Source: Planctomycetota bacterium
GTDB lineage: Bacteria; Planctomycetota; Phycisphaerae; UBA1845
DNA: 14,114 bases
Assembly (NCBI GenBank): GCA_022561415.1
Contig: JADFRH010000019.1
Coordinates: 1 to 14,114 of the forward strand
Direction of reading: 5' to 3'
Numbering within the stretch: position 1 is the first letter of the stretch; the number at the start of each line of letters is the position of its first letter. The position numbers and the translations under genes are program-made. Positions 7,984 to 14,050 of this stretch are shown in pieces. A model generated the notes under the pieces. The model was given only the letters and a program-made list of their open reading frames with translations, was not told the origin of the DNA and made no database searches.

Positions 7984-8367
7984 ATGAGTATCGTGGCCCA
8001 TGGGATCGACTTGGTTGAGTGCGACCGCATCGCCGACATGCTCGACAAGCACCGCGATCGGTTCTTGCGACGCGTGCTCACGCCGGCCGAGATTGAGCGC
8101 GCCGAGCAGTACAAGAAATCGGTACCCTTTGTGGCAGGTCGCTGGGCCGCGAAGGAGGCGATTCTCAAGATGATCGGCACCGGCTGGCGCGGGAAGATCG
8201 CTTGGACTGACATGGAAATCCTTGCCAACGATCTGGGCGAACCGATCGTAACGCTCAGCGGAGAGACGGCACGCCGCGCCGACCGGCGCGGCATCACCCG
8301 GGTGATGCTGTCGATTACACACACGAAGCAATACGCGGCCGCCTCCGCAATCGGCATGCGCGAGTGA
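7984..8367 (+). CDS. acpS: Holo-[acyl-carrier-protein] synthase
   Basis: AcpS transfers 4'-phosphopantetheine from CoA to the serine of apo-ACP, activating it for fatty acid synthesis. The 127-residue length is typical. Visible motifs are 'GIDLVE' at 7-12 with the Mg-binding Asp9, 'RWAAKEA' at 53-59 with Glu58 and Lys57, and the C-terminal 'SITHTK' at 110-115. The ATG at 7984 places 'GIDLVE' where the family has it. A 130-nt gap separates it from the divergent pcrA, and tyrA follows 37 nt downstream on the same strand, so the two may form an operon. A weak GGGCGG precedes the ATG. Confidence 0.95.
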   Translation: MSIVAHGIDLVECDRIADMLDKHRDRFLRRVLTPAEIERAEQYKKSVPFVAGRWAAKEAILKMIGTGWRGKIAWTDMEILANDLGEPIVTLSGETARRADRRGITRVMLSITHTKQYAAASAIGMRE

Positions 8368-8404
8368 GCCGGCGGCGCGCTTTCGTTTGTAGGGCGGCTC
8401 AACC

Positions 8405-9571
8405 ATGAGTTCGACGCCGGACCGGAATAGCATCAAGGATGGGCCTGCGGACCCATCGCTGGCGGCGCTGCGTGCGAAGATTGACGCGGTCGACCACGAT
8501 CTCCTCGGGCTGCTCGCCAAACGTAACACGCTTGTCGCCGGGATCGCCCGCTACAAACGGGATCACCGCGTGCCCATTCGCGACTACGCGCGCGAGCGTG
8601 AGATTCTTTTGGACCGCCGGAGTCACGCCGCCCCTCTCGGGCTATCCGCTGAGCTCACCGAGAGCCTGTTCCGGCTCATTCTCTGGGGAAGTCGTGATCG
8701 CCAAGCCGCCTTGAAGGCCGAGGTTCCGCTTGATCTCGAGTCCAAGTCGATCGCCGTCATCGGCGGACGCGGCGCGATGGGGCAGTGCATGGCACGACTG
8801 TTCACGGACATCGGGCACAACGTGGTCGTGGCCGACCACGAATCGGATCTGAGTCCCGAGGATGCGGTCGCCCAGGCCGATGTCGTCGTCATCAGCGTCC
8901 CGATCGATCGGACGGTGGAAGTGATTCGGAAACTGGGTCCACTCGTTCGCGAAGACGCACTGCTCATGGACGTTACGTCGATCAAGCGCGAGCCGGTTGA
9001 TGCCATGCTCGAATCGACCCAGGCCGGTGTGGTCGGCACGCACCCTCTGTTCGGCCCGTCGGTCCATTCGCTTCAGGGGCAGCGCGTTGTCATGTGTCGC
9101 GGACGCGGCGACGGCTGGTTCGACTGGCTGGCGCGCATGTTTCACGCACGGGGGCTGGCCACCAAGGAGGCGACGCCGCAGCAGCACGATCACGCCATGG
9201 CCGTCGTACAAGTGCTCGTCCACTTCTCGACCGAGGTCATGGGTCGAACGCTGTCAAAGCTCGGCGTGGATCTCGACGAAACGCTGGCGTTCACGTCGCC
9301 GATTTATCTGCTCGAGCTGCTCATGACCGCGCGGCACTTTGCGCAGTCGCCCGAACTCTACAGCGCAATCCAAATGTCCAACCCCGGCACGGACGAAGTG
9401 ACCAGGGCCTTCACCCGTGCGGCCGAGGAATGGCGCAGCGTTGTCGAGTCGGGCGATCACGAGGCGTTCGCCGAAGCGTTCGAGGAGGTTCGGCACTTCT
9501 TCGGCTCATTCACTGACCGTGCATTGGAGCAGTCAAGCTACCTGATCGACCGCCTGGTCGAACGGGCCTGA
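8405..9571 (+). CDS. tyrA: Bifunctional chorismate mutase / prephenate dehydrogenase (T-protein)
   Basis: The protein converts chorismate to prephenate and then to 4-hydroxyphenylpyruvate with NAD+, for tyrosine synthesis. At 388 residues it is close to E. coli TyrA (373). Residues about 18-97 form an AroQ-type mutase domain: 'LRAKIDAVDHDLLGLLAKR' at 22-40, then Lys51 and 'RDYAREREIL'. The dehydrogenase domain follows: dinucleotide motif 'VIGGRGAMG' at 118-126, 'LLMDVTSIK' at 186-194, and 'GTHPLFGPS' at 211-219 with the catalytic His213. The all-helical C-terminal dimerisation region fills the rest. There is no ACT domain. The CM-PDH order is that of the gammaproteobacterial T-protein. The ATG was chosen because the mutase helix begins about 18 residues in, and a weak GGGCGG lies about 10 nt upstream. 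Confidence 0.93.
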   Translation: MSSTPDRNSIKDGPADPSLAALRAKIDAVDHDLLGLLAKRNTLVAGIARYKRDHRVPIRDYAREREILLDRRSHAAPLGLSAELTESLFRLILWGSRDRQAALKAEVPLDLESKSIAVIGGRGAMGQCMARLFTDIGHNVVVADHESDLSPEDAVAQADVVVISVPIDRTVEVIRKLGPLVREDALLMDVTSIKREPVDAMLESTQAGVVGTHPLFGPSVHSLQGQRVVMCRGRGDGWFDWLARMFHARGLATKEATPQQHDHAMAVVQVLVHFSTEVMGRTLSKLGVDLDETLAFTSPIYLLELLMTARHFAQSPELYSAIQMSNPGTDEVTRAFTRAAEEWRSVVESGDHEAFAEAFEEVRHFFGSFTDRALEQSSYLIDRLVERA

Positions 9572-9665
9572 CGCGCCGGTACATCGCCCCAATCGGATCG
9601 CAAGCGCACAATCCGGCAAAGGCAGCGGCGATCACTCTGCCACGGGGAATCCACGCGTACCCGAT

Positions 9666-9696
9666 TTGACGAACGTCGATTTCCCGCCTCTAATGT
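9666..9696 (+). promoter_or_regulatory. Putative promoter of tRNA-Val
   Basis: TTGACG at 9666-9671 and TAATGT at 9691-9696, with 19 nt between them, stand directly upstream of the tRNA (mature 5' end at 9704). The hexamers match sigma70 consensus at 5/6 and 4/6, but the spacing is slightly long. If real, transcription starts at or only a few nt before the mature 5' end. Confidence 0.4.
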
Positions 9697-9703
9697 GGGC
9701 CTG

Positions 9704-9777
9704 GGGCGATTAGCTCAGTTGGCTAGAGCGCCTGCTCGACACGCAGGAGGTCACAGGTTCAAGTCCTGTATCGCCCA
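9704..9777 (+). tRNA. tRNA-Val (GAC), with C instead of U at position 33
   Basis: A full cloverleaf can be drawn. The acceptor GGGCGAT pairs with ATCGCCC. The D stem is GCTC/GAGC with loop AGTTGGCTA. The anticodon stem CCTGC/GCAGG encloses TCGACAC. The variable loop is AGGTC, and the T stem ACAGG/CCTGT encloses TTCAAGT. The discriminator is A73. The anticodon at 9738-9740 is GAC, reading GUC/GUU, and A35, C36 and A73 agree with valine identity. No CCA is encoded. Position 33 (9737) is C, whereas U33 is almost universal because it makes the U-turn. All stems are perfectly paired, so the gene is otherwise intact. Confidence 0.93.
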
Positions 9778-10024
9778 TTTACGTAAGTCGTTTCACGCCA
9801 ACGGGTTACCGCACACACGTCCTTCCGATTCCGACCCGAAATCGGTCCAATTTGGCATTTGGTGTCTGAAATGTGTCTTCCAGCCCCGCGTCAACAATAG
9901 ACCGGTGGGCGTGACGACCAGCGACGTGAGCTGGAGGTAGCAGATGCTCAAGCCGCACTCTTTCTCTAAAGGCGACCCGTACTTTGCGCGTAGCGCACCT
10001 ACTTTGCGCACGGGGTATATGACA
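9778..10024. other. Non-coding stretch after the tRNA with a 20-bp-period direct repeat
   Basis: Apart from one 30-codon ORF (9944-10036), no gene is seen. TACTTTGCGC occurs at 9980-9989 and again at 10000-10009, a spacing of exactly 20 bp (about two helical turns). The 10 nt between them complete the inverted repeat TGCGC-GTA-GCGCA (9985-9997). A TATAT element follows at 10016-10020. The arrangement resembles a protein-binding site, but no regulator is known. The rest shows no RNA family that can be recognised by eye. Confidence 0.4.
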
Positions 10025-10036
10025 AACGCTCCCTGA
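9944..10036 (+). CDS. Possible 30-residue small protein or leader peptide ending inside the terminator stem
   Basis: An ATG at 9944 is preceded by GGAGG at 9933-9937 with a 6-nt spacer, one of the best Shine-Dalgarno sites in the window. The ORF has 30 codons and stops with TGA at 10034-10036, inside the left arm of the terminator hairpin that begins at 10025. The peptide is polar and basic with no membrane segment and no recognised family. Translation to the stop codon would place a ribosome over the hairpin, as in attenuators, but no downstream gene on this strand is available to be regulated. It may be chance. Confidence 0.3.
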   Translation: MLKPHSFSKGDPYFARSAPTLRTGYMTNAP

Positions 10037-10088
10037 GCGACCCAGGCCTTTCGTATCGACGGGTCGCAGGGAGCGTTGTGAGTTTTTC
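10025..10088 (+). terminator. Strong intrinsic terminator (rightward)
   Basis: AACGCTCCCT (10025-10034) pairs perfectly with AGGGAGCGTT (10068-10077), and the inner GCGACCC (10037-10043) pairs with GGGTCGC (10061-10067). This gives 17 pairs with one small two-base bulge. The T run GTTTTTC follows a few nt later (10082-10088). It would stop transcripts coming from the tRNA or the small ORF before they enter the antisense side of the HNH gene. Confidence 0.8.
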
Positions 10089-10094
10089 AATTCC

Positions 10095-10127
10095 GAAGGC
10101 CGTTCGAAGCGGGTCTGAGCGGCCTTC
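10095..10127. terminator. Inverted repeat next to the 3' end of the HNH gene
   Basis: GAAGGCCG (10095-10102) and CGGCCTTC (10120-10127) form an 8-bp perfect stem with a 17-nt loop, 8 nt beyond the stop codon of the leftward HNH gene. On the leftward strand only an A-rich segment follows the stem, with no T run, so a factor-dependent terminator or RNA-stabilising hairpin is more likely than an intrinsic terminator. Confidence 0.4.
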
Positions 10128-10135
10128 GAAGCTGT

Positions 10136-10987
10136 TTAGAATTCGCTGTCTGCGGCGCCATCCGGGGCGGGACCGCCGCTGCGAAAACCCCTCATCGTTT
10201 CCAGTAACGCCTGGAGATGCTCCTCCATCTCCTCTGGCGTGTTCGTAATGACGGAGATCGTCTCCATCTCCCCAGCACTCAACTCGCGCACGAACTCGGT
10301 GTTGCAGTACCCTATCCGTGGAACTTCCGTGGCGCCGATGCGTTGCTGGCACTCCTCGCACGCGACGACCAAGTTCTCCGGCGATGTTTCGCCTCCCTTA
10401 GAATTCGCCTTCACATGGTGCATCGTGATTTTATCGAGCTTAAGCACGCGATCGCATACCTGGCACGTTCGTCTGTCACGCTTTCGCAGGTAGTCTCGGA
10501 GTGCCGGTCTTATGCGCGATCCTCGCGCTGCGTTCGGTACACGCTGGTTGTGGACGTGTGCGGCCGACACAGACGTCACGGAGAATCCATATTCGAGGTC
10601 TAGAATGCTCTTGCAGTAGAAGCACTCCATGCTTTCCGCGATCTCGTCGCCCTCCTCCAATCCTAGCTCCGCCCGCAACCAGTCGTCGCCCATGTCCGAA
10701 GAAATAATTGAAGGATCGGCGCCCCCAAAAGTGCGCGCACAGTGGGGGCACATTGGAATCACGTAGCTCCAATCCTTAACGTGCAGGTCGCCTGCGTCTC
10801 GCTCTGTAGGTCGTTCCATCATGGCCTTCAGGACGTAGATTACCTCACCGGCTCGCTTGGCCGTCAACAGGTCACGCGGGGATTGCGCGTCAAAGTCCTT
10901 TTCCAGCCAGGCCAGGCCGGTTGCCAGATCACCGAAGTGCTCGCGGAGCAATCGCTCGATCTGCTCTTCGTGATCCGGTGCGATCAT
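10136..10987 (-). CDS. HNH endonuclease with an additional CxxC...CxxC zinc-ribbon-like module
   Basis: From ATG 10987 the protein has 283 residues (the frame is open to an ATG at 11071, but those 28 extra residues are low-complexity Pro/Gly/Arg). An acidic helical N-terminus (about 1-65) precedes a CPHC (80-83) and CFYC (122-125) pair likely to bind zinc. The HNH domain follows: CQVC (175-178), 'TMHHVKANSKGG' with His190/His191, 'SPENLVVACEEC' with Asn205 and CEEC (210-213). The two CxxC pairs bracket the His-His and Asn, the classical HNH layout of phage and mobile-element nucleases. A 70-residue tail contains acidic helices. It lies divergent from and directly beside a truncated phage portal gene. 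HNH nucleases often sit by packaging genes, so a phage origin is plausible. Its target is unknown. Confidence 0.8.
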   Translation of the reverse strand: MIAPDHEEQIERLLREHFGDLATGLAWLEKDFDAQSPRDLLTAKRAGEVIYVLKAMMERPTERDAGDLHVKDWSYVIPMCPHCARTFGGADPSIISSDMGDDWLRAELGLEEGDEIAESMECFYCKSILDLEYGFSVTSVSAAHVHNQRVPNAARGSRIRPALRDYLRKRDRRTCQVCDRVLKLDKITMHHVKANSKGGETSPENLVVACEECQQRIGATEVPRIGYCNTEFVRELSAGEMETISVITNTPEEMEEHLQALLETMRGFRSGGPAPDGAADSEF

Positions 10988-11840
10988 GCGCGTCGCGTCA
11001 GTGGACCTGCGTTTGCCCTCGTACGGTGCGGGCTTCTCTCCGGGCCGGTGCGGGAGCTCCCCGCCACCCATCCGGCGGATGCACTCGCTCGCCTCCGATG
11101 AGGATAGCCGCGTCGTACTGGTCGATCCGATTGCATCGTCTATCCATCGCGCACTCGGGGTGCTCTGCCCTATTAAGCGCTTGTCGATGGCGGACTGGGC
11201 GGCCTATATCGAAATCTTCGGAATGCCAATACGCATAGGTAAGTTTCTGCCTGGGGCGAACCTATCCGAAAAGAAACTTCTCATCGAGATGTTGAAGAAT
11301 CTCGGGTCGAGTGCATGGGCCATGATTTCCCAGAACGCATCGATCGAGTTCCTCGAATCACCCCAGCGTTCGGCGCAGTCTCCATACGAGCCGCTGCTCA
11401 ATTTCGTCAACCGCGAGATGGCGATCGCCTGGCTCGGTGGCAACCTCACGACCGACACGACCGGCGGCACCGGGACGTTCGCGGCCGCCGAGGTTCAAGA
11501 CCAGGTCAGAGCCGACCTACGCAACGACGACATCAAGCGCGAAGCGCGAACGATACGCGAGCAGATCATTCGACCGATGCTCGCCTTTGCCTTCCCCGGC
11601 CGCGACGTGCCGATCCCGTATTTCGAGAGGATCATACCGGAGACGATCGACCTGGTGAAAGAAGCCGAGCTCATGCTCAAAGCGCAGCAGATCGGCATGG
11701 ACGTCCCCGAGGACCACGCCCGCAAGCGCCTCGGCATCCCCAAGCCAAAGGTAGACGACGACGGCAAACGCGAGGCGATACTCGACGGGGACCGGTTCAT
11801 CCGAGACTTCAGGGAGGGAGTCGATCCGTCGGAGTTATGA
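10986..11840 (+). pseudogene. C-terminal half of a Mu gp29-like (DUF935) phage portal protein
   Basis: The recognisable homology runs from about 11109 to the stop at 11840. 'HRALGVLCPIKRLSMADWAAY' matches the segment of gp29-like portals that usually reads like 'LAW..LFKNYAL.DW'. Next come 'IEIFGMPIRIGKF' with 'NLGSSAWAMI', then 'WLGGNLTTDTT' for the common 'LGQTLTTE'. The conserved 'EVQDQVRADL' and 'REQIIRPMLAF' helices follow. Portal proteins form the dodecameric DNA-entry ring of the capsid. Family members have about 500 residues, and the first 200 or so are missing. The in-frame ATG at 10986 leads through residues unlike a portal, and this part overlaps the beginning of the divergent HNH gene. 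No terminase or head gene flanks it, so this is a prophage remnant. Confidence 0.75.
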
Positions 11841-12095
11841 TCGAACAGGGCCCGCAAGGCGCTGGAAGATTCAATGCGGTGATGAAGGATCGCGGACACG
11901 ATCGGCGCATGACAATGCCGAGCAACACGCTGACGCATGCTCGGCTGTCATGGGTGTCATGTCAGTATTGGCATGGTGCCTGTCGCCCGCCCAGCGTGCG
12001 CGACATTTCAGAACGACAGGCTAGAACAAAAGTTTTGTCAATGAACATCACCACCTTTCCAAGCGCGTCTTCAGGCGCTACCGGTCACGGTATTT
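11841..12095. other. Gap between the portal remnant and the small ORFan; nothing convincing
   Basis: An ATG overlaps the portal stop (ATGA at 11837-11840) and opens a 161-codon frame to 12319, but its product has no recognisable family and its second half runs antisense to the better supported small gene at 12096-12317. A perfect 13-nt palindrome, ACAAAA-G-TTTTGT, lies at 12026-12038. No head-morphogenesis gene, which would follow a portal in a Mu-like phage, is visible. Confidence 0.4.
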
Positions 12096-12317
12096 CTATT
12101 CCATGCGGCGACCCGCGTCCGAGTGCTTGGGATTGCCACGATCTTTCGGCCAGCCAACATCGAAGTATGCCCGTTCATTCTTGCCTGCCGGATCTCCGGC
12201 ATCAACGATGCGCGCTTGTAGTAGAATCCAGCCATTCCGAAGATAGACCGTCACTTCGTCTTGGCTCGTACATTCGTACACTGCACCTATGTCAGTTACC
12301 TTGGGGTCATCGCTCAT
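12096..12317 (-). CDS. Small hypothetical protein of 73 residues
   Basis: Not a family I recognise. From ATG 12317 the protein begins MSDDPKVTDIG and continues with a run of likely beta strands ('AVYECTSQDEVTVYLRNGW', 'ILLQARIVD'), then a charged Gly/Asp/Arg-rich tail. The composition is acidic at first and basic at the end, with no signal peptide or membrane helix. GGGAGG lies about 10 nt before the ATG, a fair ribosome site. An in-frame TTG six codons upstream contains that site, so the ATG is preferred. It is isolated: no cotranscribed neighbour on the minus strand within several hundred nt. A cargo gene of the accessory stretch is plausible. Confidence 0.5.
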   Translation of the reverse strand: MSDDPKVTDIGAVYECTSQDEVTVYLRNGWILLQARIVDAGDPAGKNERAYFDVGWPKDRGNPKHSDAGRRME

Positions 12318-13042
12318 AACAACATCGCCTCCCAATTCTGCACTTGCTTCGGACCACCAACGGTGGTCTCGTGTCGCGTCGAACGGGCAGTATACCGCAC
12401 GTCACACCGTCAGGGCATTCTGCGCGACATACAAGCGCGATCGACTTGGTGGTGTAGAAGAAGTGCATCGCCCCAACCGGCCTTCGAACCCCGATCGAAA
12501 CGGCGTCGATCGCGATCCGGCTCGCGCCGTGTCCCGCCCACCGACAGCCGCTCAGCGGCCAAACCATGTCCGAAGCTATGTCCGATGGCCGAAGCTAACC
12601 CGCTTGGCACTACCGAAAACGCCGATCGCACGCCATTTCACTCCTGCGCCGCGCAATTTAGGTTTTCGGCGATATCCGCCGTAAGTCGTTGAACCGCAGG
12701 CACTTACGAGCTTCGGACATTTGCGCAAAACCTGGGTAGCGTTAAGACTTTTTCCCGTTTCATTCGTCCCGCCATCGCGGTCACCAGAATGTGTGATGGA
12801 TACATATGCGTAGGCGAGATTGTAGCCCGCAGAGCAAGGGGTGTGGCGCGCTCCTGGGCACGTCGGCAACGGCCACGATTCCGGCTGAATTAGGGACACC
12901 TTACCACCTCGGTGTTCTGCCAATTTGGCATTACCCCAGCATCTTGTGGTCGAGATTGGCAGGCCCCCAATAGGATCGAATCTGCGGGCTACATTTCGTA
13001 ACCTGCTGTTAGACATGAGATTACCGCCGTTTTCGATATCTC
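12318..13042. other. 725-nt stretch without a supportable gene
   Basis: Several frames of 70-146 codons are open on both strands (the longest leftward, 12576-13016), but none has a ribosome site, a natural-looking composition or a known domain. Visible small elements are an imperfect palindrome CGGCG-ATATC-CGCCG (12667-12681), two copies each of ATGTCCGA and CCGAAGCTA between 12564 and 12598, and GCCAA-T-TTGGC (12919-12929). GTTAGAC (13009-13015) just before the next gene matches the GTTRRRY core of integron attC sites, but no partner RYYYAAC box is found at the proper distance. This could be decayed mobile DNA. Confidence 0.4.
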
Positions 13043-14050
13043 ATGGCGGCAGGCACGAAGAATGTAAGTTTTGGATTGAGTATGCCTTCTATTCCAACTA
13101 ATCTCATATCGCCACCGATTTCCCAAGCCCGCGTCCGTCGTTTTGGTGAGGAAAAAGTCAACCTGCCGGGCGACATTGCGAAAAAGCGTCGCGAACAGGT
13201 GCGTGGATTTCGCGAACGGCTCGATAAATGGACCCAAGAGAATCCGGATAGCGGCCTTGTGAAGTCGTACTTGTCAGGTAGTCTAGCCAAGGGAACGGCG
13301 TTAAGCGTATCGAGCGACGTGGACGTCGCCCTCTACGTCAAGCATGAGGGCGAACGCAAGGCCGACCGCAACTTCGTCGAGTGGATCGCGGAGAGGATTC
13401 GCAAGGCGTTCCCGCAGATGGCACCCGAACAAATCGAACCCCAAGAATACTCTGTGAAGGTCACGTTCAAAGGGGCCGGCGTTGACATTGATATCGTCCC
13501 GGTCTTCTATGAAGGAGATCCACAAGACAAGGGTTGGTTGGTTTCCAAGAACACAGGGCGGCTGCTGATGACTAGCATCCCGATGCATCTGCAATTCCTC
13601 AGGAAACGCAAGGATGCCCAACCGCAGCACTTCGCCCAAGTTGTGCGCCTGCTCAAATGGTGGTCTGCAGAACAGAAGGGCGCTGACGCTAGTTTCCGGC
13701 TCAAGTCTTTCATGGTGGAACTCATTTGCGCTCATCTTGCCGATGGCGGCCAGCGGATGGCCGACTACCGCGCCGCAATGGAGGCCTTCTTCAATTACGT
13801 GATAAGAACCGGATTGAAAACGCGAATCGCATTCGCTGACTACTATCCCGCCAGCAAGTTGCCCGGCGCGGTGAACGATCCGGTTCAGATCTTTGACCCC
13901 GTCAACCCGGACAACAATGTGGCATCACAGTACACTGAGGAAAACCGTCGGCTGATTGTGACCGCTGCACAGGACGCCCTGGACGCCCTGATGGTGGCAA
14001 AGCCCTACCTCAAGGCCACTGGTGGGCCAGCGCAGGCGCCCAACAGGTGA
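13043..14050 (+). CDS. CD-NTase/OAS-like nucleotidyltransferase, probable CBASS oligonucleotide cyclase
   Basis: A 335-residue protein with the polymerase-beta-type nucleotidyltransferase signature: 'YLSGSLAKGTAL' with Gly79-Ser80, 'SSDVDVALYV' with Asp92 and Asp94, and 'VDIDIVPVF' with the third acid at Asp150. The C-terminal half carries the helical pattern of CD-NTases, 'VVRLLKWW' (200-207), 'RLKSFMVELICAHLADGG' (219-236), and the late 'IFDPVNPDNNVASQYTEENR' (283-302) seen in many bacterial CBASS cyclases. Such enzymes sense infection and make cyclic oligonucleotides that activate a toxic effector. The ATG at 13043 has no good Shine-Dalgarno site; ATG 13082 (residue 14) is an alternative. 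No effector, Cap2 or Cap3 gene is visible before the window ends. A CCA-adding-like or other OAS-fold enzyme is possible but less likely. Confidence 0.8.
   Translation: MAAGTKNVSFGLSMPSIPTNLISPPISQARVRRFGEEKVNLPGDIAKKRREQVRGFRERLDKWTQENPDSGLVKSYLSGSLAKGTALSVSSDVDVALYVKHEGERKADRNFVEWIAERIRKAFPQMAPEQIEPQEYSVKVTFKGAGVDIDIVPVFYEGDPQDKGWLVSKNTGRLLMTSIPMHLQFLRKRKDAQPQHFAQVVRLLKWWSAEQKGADASFRLKSFMVELICAHLADGGQRMADYRAAMEAFFNYVIRTGLKTRIAFADYYPASKLPGAVNDPVQIFDPVNPDNNVASQYTEENRRLIVTAAQDALDALMVAKPYLKATGGPAQAPNR

Noticed and set aside
8642..9223. 193-codon leftward frame within tyrA
   Set aside because: It lies fully inside the chorismate mutase/prephenate dehydrogenase gene on the other strand and shows no domain.
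11315..12319. 334-codon rightward frame overlapping the portal remnant
   Set aside because: Its first part is the portal gene read in another frame (Arg/His/Gln-rich). The part after 11837 begins at an ATGA overlap but has no family and runs antisense to the small ORFan.
9783..12690. 10-mer GTAAGTCGTT at 9783-9792 and 12681-12690 as att repeats
   Set aside because: Matches of ten bases are expected many times by chance in 14 kb, and the flanking bases do not agree. The tRNA 3' end is not duplicated anywhere in the window.
13009..13015. GTTAGAC as an integron attC core site
   Set aside because: It fits GTTRRRY and lies just before a gene, but no RYYYAAC partner or paired boxes are found within about 140 nt upstream. 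No integrase is in the window.
12576..13016. 146-codon leftward frame before the CD-NTase
   Set aside because: No Shine-Dalgarno site, no recognised domain and an unconvincing composition. It is kept only as an open frame within the gene-free stretch.
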